A DNA stretch of 64,000 nt from Rothia dentocariosa ATCC 17931. Lineage in GTDB: Bacteria; Actinomycetota; Actinomycetes; Actinomycetales; Micrococcaceae. The stretch lies in contig NC_014643.1 of the NCBI RefSeq assembly GCF_000164695.2, forward strand, positions 372,001-436,000. The letters are read 5' to 3'. Made by a program: the position numbers and the translations under genes. Below are positions 51,470 to 60,438 of this stretch, piece by piece. Position 1 is the stretch's first letter. Each line of letters begins with the position of its first letter. The notes under the pieces were generated by a model. The model saw only the letters and a list, made by a program, of their open reading frames with translations, had not been told where the DNA came from and searched no databases.

Positions 51470-52831
51470 TTATGTTGTGCTGACAAGTTTGAGGCGGTTG
51501 TACCTCAGTACAGGCGCAAGGTTGGCGAGGCATAGGATAACCCAGGCGCACCCTGCTGATACCGCCGCCACATCCCAGCCAAGTGCGCTGGTCACTTTGG
51601 TCTCGGCGGGGAATCGGCTTGATACAGAAAAACCGACGACGGCCATAACCCCTAGAGCCAGCAGAAACGAGCTGAGCGCATACATCAGAGATTCAAAAAC
51701 CACGATACGCGCTATTACTGCTCGTGAAACACCGGTTAGCACCAGCAGTGCAAAATCACGGCTTCGACTCAAAGAGCCCATAAAAATAATGGTCGCAGAC
51801 CCTATAGTCGCGGTGAGAAGTGCAGGAGATAGAATAACGCTCAACCCACCCGTGTTAGGGCCGGAACCTGAGCTCATGCCCGTTGCTATCGTGTCATATA
51901 CTGTGTAGAGAATTCCAGGCAATCCTACCGCTATCAGAACGGGGGTTAGAGTTGCTGCGCTCCTGCCGCCGCTATGTTGTATGAACCTACGGGCAATACT
52001 CCATGAAGCCGATAACCTCATGGGAATTATGGCGCTCCATACGCTGATAAACCCTGTCGAGAGGAGCGGAGCAAGTGCTGCCAGCAGTGAAATCAGGCAA
52101 AGCCCCAGGAGAATACCTAATCCTATTACACCTGAAATAACCACGCCTACACGCTCTTGGTGAGGGTCAATACGGACAAACTGTATACCCACTGCTAATG
52201 CTATGGTGCATCCTGCCAAAACGAGAGTAAGGATCAAACGTCCACAGCTGAATTTTACGGCAGGTGTTTCTTCTGTTTCACGAAGTGCCCAAAGCGCTGG
52301 CATCAGGCTAGCCGCCCGTGCAGACCGCACTCCGCTGAAGAGTGTTACGACCAGCACGATAAGAGCGCTTATTACTATAGAATGCGCCAGATAAACAACC
52401 GGTACTGTCTGCTGAAGGGTTGTTTGATGAACCGTATAATCAAGCATTGGTTGAGCGCACACTATGCCCAGCCCGCAGCCAAAGACGACGCCTATGACTC
52501 CTACCGCTAGAAGCTGTACGAGCACTATCGTAAAGACCTGTCGAGGAAGTACACCGACCAATTGCAGCCGGGCATACTCTGCACGGGTTGCCGCAACAGC
52601 ATAACGTGCTGTGGAGGCGAGCATTGCCACCGATGCCACGATGAGAAACGCTACTTCGCCATATGCCAACGAGAAAATTGCTCGGGCTTTCTCCGAGGGC
52701 ATAGTACTGGCCGTTGCAAGGTGCAACCTAACCGCTGTAATTCCCGTCGCCCCTACAATCACCATGACAAGGGCGCCTACCCACACGCGCCATGTGCGGC
52801 GCAGCTGTTTCACCGCGACTTTTACCATCAT
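51470..52831 (-). CDS. ABC transporter permease, FtsX/MacB-type
   Basis: This 453-residue membrane protein overlaps the ATPase gene by four bases (ATGA), so the two are translated together. It has eight or more spans: an N-terminal span after a basic start (KVAVKQLRRTWRVWVGALVM), FtsX-like blocks such as YAVAATRAEYARLQLVGVLP, and a second block with SLSRSRDFALLVLTGVSRAV near the end. The repeat of the R-x-x-[FY]-A-x-L-x-L-x-G-pattern is typical of permeases for lipids, peptides or antimicrobials. The substrate is unknown. No periplasmic MacB-like adaptor gene is near. Confidence 0.85.
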   Translation of the reverse strand: MMVKVAVKQLRRTWRVWVGALVMVIVGATGITAVRLHLATASTMPSEKARAIFSLAYGEVAFLIVASVAMLASTARYAVAATRAEYARLQLVGVLPRQVFTIVLVQLLAVGVIGVVFGCGLGIVCAQPMLDYTVHQTTLQQTVPVVYLAHSIVISALIVLVVTLFSGVRSARAASLMPALWALRETEETPAVKFSCGRLILTLVLAGCTIALAVGIQFVRIDPHQERVGVVISGVIGLGILLGLCLISLLAALAPLLSTGFISVWSAIIPMRLSASWSIARRFIQHSGGRSAATLTPVLIAVGLPGILYTVYDTIATGMSSGSGPNTGGLSVILSPALLTATIGSATIIFMGSLSRSRDFALLVLTGVSRAVIARIVVFESLMYALSSFLLALGVMAVVGFSVSSRFPAETKVTSALGWDVAAVSAGCAWVILCLANLAPVLRYNRLKLVSTT

Positions 52832-53598
52832 GATGCATCCGTTTCGTAGGCAGCTGCGCGGTCGAGAGCCGCTAGAATTTCGGGAGTATGTGGGCTTTCT
52901 AATGTTTCGTGAAGAGTTCCGTCACGCATCACATACACGATATCTGTGCGGGATGCCGCCTCTAGGTCGTGGGTTACCATCACGATAGTCCGATGTTCTT
53001 CATCGACGAGATGGCGCAGTATATCCAGAACCAGATTCCCAGTTTTAGTATCAAGGGCACCGGTGGGCTCGTCCGCAAAAATCAGTTCTGCACCGCTTGC
53101 TAAGGCACGGGCGATAGCCACGCGCTGAGCCTGACCACCTGAGAGACGGTTCGGCAAAGAGCGAGAAAAATCTAACATGTGCACCGCATGCAGCGCTTCA
53201 CGAGCACGACGATGCGCGTGTCGCAACCCGGCAAGCTGTGCTGGGAGCAGGACGTTCTCATAAGCTGTCAGCGCCGGAATCAGGTTATACGATTGAAAAA
53301 CAAACCCAAGGTGATCGCGCCGGAATGCCACAAGTTTATTGCCGCGAAGAGAGCTAATATCTGTACCACCAATAGTTACAGTACCGGAGGTCAGCGGCTC
53401 AAGACCTGCTAGACAGTTTAAGAGGGTAGATTTACCGGAGCCTGAAGGTCCTACAATTCCGGTAAAGCTCCCTCGCTGAATCTGCAGGTCAATTCCCTTC
53501 AGCACTGATAGCTGCTCTCGCGAACCGGCGGAGGGGAATGACTTATATATTCCCGCTCCGGTAATTATCTCTTCTGCTGTATGGGGAAAAGCCATCAT
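52828..53598 (-). CDS. ABC transporter ATPase, MacB/LolD-type
   Basis: This 256-residue ATPase has Walker A GPSGSGKST, the Q-loop VFQSYNLIPALTAYENVLLP, signature LSGGQ in NRLSGGQAQRVAIARAL, Walker B LIFADEPTGALD, and the switch histidine in MVTHDLEAA. The block around the Q-loop marks the MacB/LolD/FtsE group that works with FtsX-type permeases. AGGAG lies upstream of ATG 53598. Promoter and gene order show an ATPase-permease operon. It may export antimicrobial or envelope compounds, but there is no neighbouring gene to tell. Confidence 0.92.
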   Translation of the reverse strand: MMAFPHTAEEIITGAGIYKSFPSAGSREQLSVLKGIDLQIQRGSFTGIVGPSGSGKSTLLNCLAGLEPLTSGTVTIGGTDISSLRGNKLVAFRRDHLGFVFQSYNLIPALTAYENVLLPAQLAGLRHAHRRAREALHAVHMLDFSRSLPNRLSGGQAQRVAIARALASGAELIFADEPTGALDTKTGNLVLDILRHLVDEEHRTIVMVTHDLEAASRTDIVYVMRDGTLHETLESPHTPEILAALDRAAAYETDAS

Positions 53599-53670
53599 GT
53601 GTATCTCCTGCTCGGGTCGATAATAGGTATATCGTCATTCCCTGACTGCATGAGAACAGCTTTGCTACAC

Positions 53671-53698
53671 ATTATAGAAGCCGACCTGTATAGTACAA
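53671..53698 (-). promoter_or_regulatory. Promoter of the ABC transporter operon
   Basis: On the minus strand TTGTAC (53698-53693) and the perfect -10 TATAAT (53676-53671) are separated by 16 bases. The 5' leader to ATG 53598 would be about 65 bases. Confidence 0.7.
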
Positions 53699-53710
53699 CC
53701 CCACAGACAC

Positions 53711-53762
53711 AAAATCACCCGGAAGAGACAACACCGTGTGGGTTTTTCTTCCGGGCGATTTT
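53711..53762 (-). terminator. Terminator after the SseB-like gene
   Basis: AAAATCACCCGGAAGA (53711-53726) pairs with TCTTCCGGGCGATTTT (53747-53762) with one mismatch. It lies 24 bases beyond the stop codon of the minus-strand gene at 53786. Confidence 0.78.
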
Positions 53763-53785
53763 AGCGTGACGGATTTTACGACGAA

Positions 53786-55141
53786 CTATGCGGGTGCACC
53801 AGCACCGGCGGGAGAAGCGCCGAAGACCGCTTCCTGTTCACGCACAATATCGAGGAGTTCGCGGATCTGCTTGATGTCGAGCACAGCGCTGGGGTTGAAG
53901 TAGTTGATCTGAATGCCCGGGGCGTTGAGCTGTTCCGCGAGGGTCAGTACCTCAATCGCGTGTGCTACGCGCACCTCAATTGCAGGATCAATAGCGGCAA
54001 CTTCAATCGGCGAGGTGAACGCCAGCATGTTCGTGGGGTTGCCTTCATCATCGGGGACGAATGCCGGCCCCTGTACCTCACTCTTGGGATCAATCGCCAC
54101 CACCAGAATAGAGTTTGGTGCCACCAACGAGCCGAGAAGCTGCTGCATATTGTCGTTGATAAGAGCCATTTTCGCGCCGTCATTGCGGGGCGAGTTCACA
54201 ACCCACTGCACCTGGGCGCGCTCAATATAGCATTCGTGGTTAGAACCCGGATCTATCGCAATCAGATCAAGGTCGGGGTTGCTCAAGAAATCCATGAAAA
54301 TCTTGACGGCCGGTTCGCGCAGAATCAGCTCGTCATCGTCGGAGTTTTCACGCATGTAGCTCTTCGAAACGTACTCTGCCGACGAGAATACGCATAGCGC
54401 CTGCATCCCGTTTTCAAGGCGAATAACCTGGTAGCGCAGCTGCGATTCGGGACCAATGTCAAGGTGCCCTGCGGGAACAATAGTTGAGCCGGAAGCATCC
54501 ACGAGCAAATCGCCGCCGAGCATGGTTCGCACTACGTTAATGAGGGTTCGTTCTTTGACATCCTTCTTAAAGGCTTCGAGTGCGGCGGCGAGGTAGGGAT
54601 TGGGGACCTCGTAATCGGTTTCTTTATGCAAGCCCGAAACATCGCGAGCACGACCGTGCATACGTTCGGTTGCCCAAGCAGGAATACGCTCGGAATCGCG
54701 CGGGAACATGTGCAGATGCTCACGTACATCCGAAGCACTCAGGGTTCCTTCAGTACCCCAGTTTTCCGGTTCTTCGTCGCGGTTATAAGATGCCCCCACG
54801 CTGAACTTCGGTTCGGGCCAGTTATTGGCCGCCACCACCACAGATGCGGTAAACCAGGTGCCGCGGTTGCCGTCGTAGGCGGCGCGCTGGAGTTTGCGCA
54901 GATCGGGCAGTACGGGCGAATCTTCCTTGAGGGGGCCCACCGAACCGATGTACTCTTCGCCGTCACGGAATTCACGCACGCGAATATAAACCTGCCCGGC
55001 GAGGGGTTTTACGTCGAGGATCATCTCGCTCCACCCGGGCTCAGCCTTGACGACATCAAGAAGCCAGCTACCGATACGGTTGAGCGCATCCTGGGTGCGG
55101 GCGGCTCTACTCGTCGGTTCAGAACGTCGGGTATCCGTCAT
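53786..55141 (-). CDS. Two-domain protein: YezG-like N-terminus and SseB-like C-terminus
   Basis: In this 451-residue protein the first ~170 residues (GSWLLDVVKAEPGWSEMILD, then NRGTWFTASVVVAANNWPEP, SVGASYNRDEEP and VREHLHMFPRDSERIPAW) resemble the YezG/DUF600 fold of Bacillus immunity proteins. The remainder (VKERTLINVVRTMLGGDLLV, LRYQVIRLENGMQALCVFSS, then IDPGSNHECYIERAQVQWVV) follows the SseB N-terminal domain pattern. Both families occur in polymorphic toxin immunity and secretion settings, but no toxin is adjacent. It is soluble and cytosolic. The YezG match is tentative. Confidence 0.6.
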   Translation of the reverse strand: MTDTRRSEPTSRAARTQDALNRIGSWLLDVVKAEPGWSEMILDVKPLAGQVYIRVREFRDGEEYIGSVGPLKEDSPVLPDLRKLQRAAYDGNRGTWFTASVVVAANNWPEPKFSVGASYNRDEEPENWGTEGTLSASDVREHLHMFPRDSERIPAWATERMHGRARDVSGLHKETDYEVPNPYLAAALEAFKKDVKERTLINVVRTMLGGDLLVDASGSTIVPAGHLDIGPESQLRYQVIRLENGMQALCVFSSAEYVSKSYMRENSDDDELILREPAVKIFMDFLSNPDLDLIAIDPGSNHECYIERAQVQWVVNSPRNDGAKMALINDNMQQLLGSLVAPNSILVVAIDPKSEVQGPAFVPDDEGNPTNMLAFTSPIEVAAIDPAIEVRVAHAIEVLTLAEQLNAPGIQINYFNPSAVLDIKQIRELLDIVREQEAVFGASPAGAGAPA

Positions 55142-55395
55142 GGTTTTCCATTCCTTTATCGTCAGCTTGCATCTTAGGTCCCGGCGGGAAGCTACCCGCT
55201 ACTCTATTGATTTTAGCGAAGCATCCGCCGTCACGCCGATTTATAACGTCATGATAGGTTAGGGAACACACTTTTGCGTGTGTGCTCTAGCATCGGTTAC
55301 CGAGTTGTCTCTTGTTCAAATTTTTTCTCCATCCGACCTATAAAATTGGTGCAGTTTGTGGGTACTCACACCAAAAAGGTTGTTACCCTTAACCT

Positions 55396-56901
55396 ATGAC
55401 GAATTCTTTGCAGGATCTTATTGACGCATCAATCTTTATCTCGACCGAATACCAGGCGCGGTTGGCTGAACTTATTGGGTCTGCTGACTATGATGTAAAC
55501 TTCGCCGAGCAGTCCCTCACGTTCAAGGCCGCCGATCCGGTGTCTTTTCAACCCTACCTGCTCGGTACCGAATCTGAAAACCGTGGAACCTGGATTTGGT
55601 CGTGGCAGCAATTGGGATATTTTCCAGATTCGGTAGTCTCAGCGGCGCTGCAGGCGCGAGATACCGGTGAACGCGACTCAGTGCTGGAGCTGAGTACCGA
55701 CGAAATTCCGCTCTCAGAGGGATTGGCGCGTCGCCTGACTTTGGCGACGAAAACGGTGACCGGTTTATACGCTCACTATCCCCTGCCGTCGGGGTCTGTG
55801 CGGGCGTGGTGCCTGATTGACAGCCCCGAACTGACCCTGGATGCGCCCACGTACAAAGGTGTAGGGCGCGTGATTGCGAAGGCTCTGCAAAGCGAAGATA
55901 TTCACGATCATCCGCTCGCCATTAATTCTTATGCACGTCAGCGCGGATTCCATACCGCCTGGGATACCGAGGCCACCGTGGTACTCACCATGACCGACGG
56001 CGCCCTACGGCTGTGGTTCGATGAGGGGCGCATCAGCGGTATTGAGCGCGCGAAGCCCGAGGTGACCGCCCAAGAACTTGAGCAGCTTGCCTCAGAGGCT
56101 GAGCAGTACCGTGCGGAATTGGCGGCTGAACGCGCCGAAGTTGAGCAGGCTGCCGCCGCCGAGGCTGCAGAGCAGGTGGCTCTGCGCGAACAGCAGTCGG
56201 CAGAGCGTGCGGCGGCACGTGCCGAAGCCGAGCAGGCACCCACCGCGCAGAAGCCCGAGGCAGCACAGGTAGCAGAGAGCACCCCCGCGCAGGAAAATGC
56301 ACAGCAGGAAGAGGCAGCACCGGCTCAGCCTCAGGCTCCTGCGGCGGCCGCAGAGCAAGCTGTACCCGCTGGCACAGCGCAGAAACCGGTGGCGGGTGTG
56401 CGCACGACCGAGAACCTCTACCCGGATACCGAGGCTCCTTTCGATCAGGATCCGCGTGAGGATTCCGAGCACGGTCGCGTAACGGTCAATACCCTACCCG
56501 GCGATGTCGTTCCGAACGCTGCCGCGGCACAGAAGACCGGCGCACCTGCGGGTCAGGCTAAGTCGGCGAACCCCGGTGCCTCCGAGACCTCGAAGTCCCG
56601 CACATCGATCACCCCGCGTGCAGCTGGCAAACCCGGTGCGAGTGCAAGTCAAGGACAGACCACTCCTCAGCCCGGCGCACAGAAGCCCGCTGCGGCAGGT
56701 GCCCAGCAACAGCCGAAGCAGGCACCCAAACCTGCCGCTTCAGGTACCGACGCATCCGCACCGCAGACCGAGAACACCCCGGCAACTGCAATTCCGGTGA
56801 TCAAGCCCTCCGAGCAGAAGGCCGATCAGCCCGAGGAACAGGAGCAGGCTCAGGAAACCGGCAAGAAGAAGGGCTTCTTCTCGCGGTTCTTCGGTCTGTA
56901 G
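55396..56901 (+). CDS. DUF6882-like protein with long Ala/Pro/Gln-rich linker and amphipathic C-terminus
   Basis: In this 501-residue protein the first ~195 residues form a domain with LGTESENRGTWIWSWQQLGY, the GTWIWSW pattern of DUF6882. A predicted coiled-coil rich in Ala/Glu follows (LASEAEQYRAELAAERAEVE and on, about 220-285), then a long low-complexity Ala/Pro/Gln/Thr linker. The last dozen residues, KKKGFFSRFFGL, form a basic-aromatic amphipathic end that could bind membranes. No signal peptide is present. The function is unknown. It is divergent from the SseB-like gene, 254 bases away. Confidence 0.7.
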   Translation: MTNSLQDLIDASIFISTEYQARLAELIGSADYDVNFAEQSLTFKAADPVSFQPYLLGTESENRGTWIWSWQQLGYFPDSVVSAALQARDTGERDSVLELSTDEIPLSEGLARRLTLATKTVTGLYAHYPLPSGSVRAWCLIDSPELTLDAPTYKGVGRVIAKALQSEDIHDHPLAINSYARQRGFHTAWDTEATVVLTMTDGALRLWFDEGRISGIERAKPEVTAQELEQLASEAEQYRAELAAERAEVEQAAAAEAAEQVALREQQSAERAAARAEAEQAPTAQKPEAAQVAESTPAQENAQQEEAAPAQPQAPAAAAEQAVPAGTAQKPVAGVRTTENLYPDTEAPFDQDPREDSEHGRVTVNTLPGDVVPNAAAAQKTGAPAGQAKSANPGASETSKSRTSITPRAAGKPGASASQGQTTPQPGAQKPAAAGAQQQPKQAPKPAASGTDASAPQTENTPATAIPVIKPSEQKADQPEEQEQAQETGKKKGFFSRFFGL

Positions 56902-57146
56902 ATAACGCGGTATCAGCAGGTGTACAGGGTCTTTACCCCGTACCTGCGGCATATTATCCTGACCTAGGAATTTCATCATTCCGGTGGGGTGCAACGCTGT
57001 ATTATGTTGCGCCCCATCGGCGTTTAATAGGCGACTCACCTCCGCCAGTCGGCGCCTCATACTCGTGCAAGAGTACGGTGAAGAGTAGAGTTGTTAGAAG
57101 TTCACATCTCATCTTTCGTTCACAGATAGGGAGGATCCCCCACACC

Positions 57147-58256
57147 ATGGCGCAGCACGCTCACAGCGCTACAGCATCCACATCCGCACCAGGCACGGCG
57201 GCACACGCTGCACAGACCCGCAACGGTTTTATCTGCCTTTTCACCACCTACGCGATCTGGGGTATGCTGCCGCTGTATTTCTATCTCATGGCGTCTTCGT
57301 CTGCGCTGGAGATTGTGCTCTCGCGTGTGATTTTTTCACTGGCATTCTGTGCGGTTCTGCTCCCTATTTTCCGGTTGACCAAGCCGTTTAACCAGGCGGT
57401 GCGTACCCCGCGCACTATGGGTATTTTGACGGTGGCGTCTTTGCTGATCGGCGCGAACTGGATGATCTATGTGTACTCCACCACGCACGGGCATACGATC
57501 GACATGTCGCTGGGGTACTTTATTAACCCGCTGGTCTCCGTAGTGTTGGGGGTTGTGTTCCTGCACGAGCGGCTGCGAAAAGTTCAGTGGCTCGCCATCG
57601 GGATTTCGACCGTGGCGGTGCTGATTATGAGCGTGGTGTACGGGCAGATTCCGTGGCTGGGCTTAGGTGTTGCCTTCACCTTCGGAACATACGGACTGCT
57701 CAAGGCGCGGGTGGGGTCGAGTGTGCATCCGGTAGTGTCGCTATCGCTTGAGACTTTTATTTTGCTTCCGGTGGCGCTCGTGGTGCTGTGGTGGATGAAT
57801 ACGCAGGGACAGCTCACATTGTTTTCGCAAGGCCCCGGGCATTTCTGGCTGCTCGCTTCCACCGGCATTGTCACGGTGACTCCGCTGGTTCTTTTCTCGG
57901 CGGCGGCGCGGGCGCTGCCTCTGTCGGTGATCGGCATGGTGCAGTATATGGGACCGACCATTCAGTTCTTCCTGGCGCTCTTCGTGCTGCACGATAGGAT
58001 TACCCCGGACAAGTGGATTGGCTTATCTCTGATTTGGGTGGCTATCGTAATTTTCACGGTGGATGCGATGCGCGCCTCACGCACCTCGCGCCCGTCGAAG
58101 CTCACGGCGGTCGAGACCGGCATGATCCCTATTGTGCAGATTTCTCAGTCCTCTGAGGGTGGCGAAGACCGCGAGCAGAACTATCTTCTGGATGCGGTGC
58201 AGCTCTCGCCCGAAGACACCGAGGATTCTGCGGCGAGCGCCCGCGACAAATCCTGA
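57147..58256 (+). CDS. rarD: EamA/DMT-family transporter, RarD-like
   Basis: The ATG at 57147 is chosen because GGGAGG stands upstream; an in-frame GTG 69 bases earlier would add an unlikely extension. The 369-residue protein has ten membrane spans in two EamA halves and RarD-type sequence: FTTYAIWGMLPLYFYLM, RVIFSLAFCAVLLP, WMIYVYSTTHGHTIDMSLGYFINPL and GMVQYMGPTIQFFLALFVLHD. RarD carriers were first linked to chloramphenicol sensitivity and are thought to export small molecules. A soluble C-terminal tail of ~60 residues (SQSSEGGEDREQNYLL) is extra. Confidence 0.88.
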   Translation: MAQHAHSATASTSAPGTAAHAAQTRNGFICLFTTYAIWGMLPLYFYLMASSSALEIVLSRVIFSLAFCAVLLPIFRLTKPFNQAVRTPRTMGILTVASLLIGANWMIYVYSTTHGHTIDMSLGYFINPLVSVVLGVVFLHERLRKVQWLAIGISTVAVLIMSVVYGQIPWLGLGVAFTFGTYGLLKARVGSSVHPVVSLSLETFILLPVALVVLWWMNTQGQLTLFSQGPGHFWLLASTGIVTVTPLVLFSAAARALPLSVIGMVQYMGPTIQFFLALFVLHDRITPDKWIGLSLIWVAIVIFTVDAMRASRTSRPSKLTAVETGMIPIVQISQSSEGGEDREQNYLLDAVQLSPEDTEDSAASARDKS

Positions 58257-58279
58257 GCCCTTGCCGCAGATGCATAAAA

Positions 58280-58326
58280 GTGTTGGCACGAGAACCGGTT
58301 GAAGTTCTCATGCCAACACCTTTTTT
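58280..58326 (+). terminator. Strong terminator after rarD
   Basis: GTGTTGGCACGAGAAC (58280-58295) pairs with GTTCTCATGCCAACAC (58304-58319) with one mismatch, followed by CTTTTTTA. Confidence 0.88.
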
Positions 58327-58403
58327 ATTCGCGCCGAGTGCGCGAGTATTCTATGTTTCTACGTGCCGGGCACAGTCCGCAAACCTGCCTGCGCGTGACG
58401 GTA

Positions 58404-58541
58404 TTATTCGGTGGCTGCCTGCTCGACAGTATCATCCTCAGGTTCTTCGGGGTGCCTGCTCAGGTTTACGAGGGCAAACACTAGGCCTCCCCAGATAATG
58501 AGGATTGCCACGATCATCATAGCGATAGCTGCACCGCTCAT
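58404..58541 (-). CDS. metS: Small subunit of a methionine/alanine NSS importer
   Basis: The minus strand encodes a 45-residue peptide: SGAAIAMMIVAILIIWGG, one membrane span, then a soluble tail (LVNLSRHPEEPED) with acidic end. This is the pattern of MetS, the small partner of Corynebacterium MetP. It starts one base inside the stop codon of the large subunit gene (TAATG), so it is translated with it. Together they take up methionine (and perhaps alanine) with sodium. Its short length is normal for this family. Confidence 0.85.
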   Translation of the reverse strand: MSGAAIAMMIVAILIIWGGLVFALVNLSRHPEEPEDDTVEQAATE

Positions 58542-60151
58542 TATGCCTCCTCACCCTGTGCTTTTGCGTGTGCTTTCAGTGCGGCATCGTCCACATGCGT
58601 GTGGGCGAGTTTACCACCGATAACGGGCGGTGCCGGGGGTTCCTCGGCGGCGCGTGACTTATGCGACCATGGCAGGAATGAAATCACGATGGAACCAACG
58701 ATCAGGAGTACGACCATGCCCCAGCCGAAGATGCCGAGCAGATCTGCTGGGTAACCTTCGTAGGGTTTATTAATGGTTTTCACGAGCGTGGAGATCAGGC
58801 TGTACCCCAGGATCAGCGGGGTAACGCCCGCCAAGAGAATCATCCAGAGCCAGCCCACTTTCAAGGAGGAAACGGAGTTCAGGTGATCCCGCAGGGTCGG
58901 CAGTGCCCGCAAGCAGTAGACAACCACAACAATGGAGGTGAGGCCAGCAGCAAGAATGCCGAAATTATTCACGAAGTTGTCGAGAATATCCAGCACGTAC
59001 AGGCCGGATGCGGTGGGCATCAGCAGTGTCGAGATAATCGCCAGCGGGATAATCACGATCATAGTCGAGGTCAGGCGTGAGGTGCCTGCTTTATCCTGCA
59101 CACCGGCGATAATGACCTCAAGAACCGAGATGAGCGAAGTGAATCCTGCGAAGAGGAGCGAACCGAAGAACAGGAATCCGATGAGCGCACCAGCCGGCGC
59201 CTGCGAAATAATGGTGGGGAAAGCGATGAACGCCAGGCCGGTACCTTTTTCGACGACTTCGCCTACGGCGATGCCCTGTGCCTGCGCCATGAAGCCCAGC
59301 GCCGCGAACACACCAATACCCGCCAGCAGCTCAAATCCGGAGTTGGCGAAGCCCACGACGGCACCCGAGCCGGTCAGGTCGGTCTTGGGCTTCAGGTAGG
59401 ATGCGTAAGTCACCATAATGCCGAAACCGAGGGAGAGCGAGAAGAAGATCTGGCCGTAGGCGGCGACCCACACCTCGCCATTAGTTAGCGCACCCCAGTT
59501 GGGAGTAAACAGGGTGTTCAAGCCGTTCATCGCGCCGGGCAGGGTGAGCGAGTACGCAACCAGACCTACGAACATAAAGATAAGCAAGGGCATAAACACC
59601 ACATTGGCGGCACCCACGCCTTTTTGTACGCCCAACGCCATGATGACGATCAGGGAAATCCATACCAGCACGAGCGGAATAAGAATGCCGGGGTTAAAGT
59701 CAAAGGAAAGCTTTGGATCCCCCACTTTCAGGAAGTCCTTCATGAAGAAGGATTTCGCGTCGTTGCCCCATTCCTGGTTGAACGAGAAAATCATGTACCG
59801 CACCGCCCAAGCGATAATCGCGGCATAGTAGATGGCGATAACCGCGCTAATACCCATGTGCCACCAACCGATGAACTCGGTTTTGCGGTTGAGGCGGCGG
59901 AATGCCAACGGGGACGATGCGCGCCCGCGGTGGCCAATCGCGTAGTCGAAGAAGAGGAAGGTGAGGCCTGCGGTCAGCAACGCCACGATGTACGGGATCA
60001 TGAAGGCGCCGCCGCCGTTCTCGTAAGCAACAGCGGGGAAACGCCAAATATTTCCCAGACCAACAGCTGATCCGATGGCGGCAAAAAGGAAGACCCTGCG
60101 GCTGGAGAAGCCTTCACGCTTCGCCGGGGTCTTGGCGGGTTTTGTACCCAT
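58541..60151 (-). CDS. metP: Sodium-dependent methionine/alanine transporter, NSS family
   Basis: This 536-residue protein has twelve predicted spans. The neurotransmitter-sodium-symporter signature starts at FSSRRVFLFAAIGSAVGLGNIWRFP (unwound span 1 with the sodium-site residues), followed by YENGGGAFMIPYIVALLTAG. The small subunit gene overlaps its stop codon, as in the metP-metS pair of corynebacteria. The C-terminal ~45 residues are soluble and rich in Ala/Pro. Methionine is the likely substrate by analogy, with alanine possible. AACCGAGGTAACC lies upstream of the ATG. Confidence 0.9.
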   Translation of the reverse strand: MGTKPAKTPAKREGFSSRRVFLFAAIGSAVGLGNIWRFPAVAYENGGGAFMIPYIVALLTAGLTFLFFDYAIGHRGRASSPLAFRRLNRKTEFIGWWHMGISAVIAIYYAAIIAWAVRYMIFSFNQEWGNDAKSFFMKDFLKVGDPKLSFDFNPGILIPLVLVWISLIVIMALGVQKGVGAANVVFMPLLIFMFVGLVAYSLTLPGAMNGLNTLFTPNWGALTNGEVWVAAYGQIFFSLSLGFGIMVTYASYLKPKTDLTGSGAVVGFANSGFELLAGIGVFAALGFMAQAQGIAVGEVVEKGTGLAFIAFPTIISQAPAGALIGFLFFGSLLFAGFTSLISVLEVIIAGVQDKAGTSRLTSTMIVIIPLAIISTLLMPTASGLYVLDILDNFVNNFGILAAGLTSIVVVVYCLRALPTLRDHLNSVSSLKVGWLWMILLAGVTPLILGYSLISTLVKTINKPYEGYPADLLGIFGWGMVVLLIVGSIVISFLPWSHKSRAAEEPPAPPVIGGKLAHTHVDDAALKAHAKAQGEEA

Positions 60152-60438
60152 GATAGTGGTTACCTCGGTCTAGATGTTCATGTATGCACGTCACGCGACG
60201 ATGCCTTAAGGGTAGACGGGGCATGTCGCCGTGAACGGAGGCGCGTTAGGGTTTTGGCGCGGCTCTCCGGGTGCTCTGTGCGCTCAATGGTGTGTGGGCA
60301 CAGACGTTCTTTAGGTTTACCTGATGTAGGCTATTTGGTCAATGATAGCCCATCATGTGGGATTCTGTGGGATTTATGAGGGGAATGTAACAGATAAACA
60401 CAAGCATTCTTAAATTAACGCTTCTCGATATTCAGCCC
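60152..60438. other. Intergenic region between metP and the flippase-like gene
   Basis: 287 bases without a supported gene. It contains imperfect dyads (GATGTAGGCTAT near 60323 with ATAGCCCATCAT near 60345) and a repeated TGTGGGATT. Either could be part of a transcription end. No promoter of metP is clear. Confidence 0.35.
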
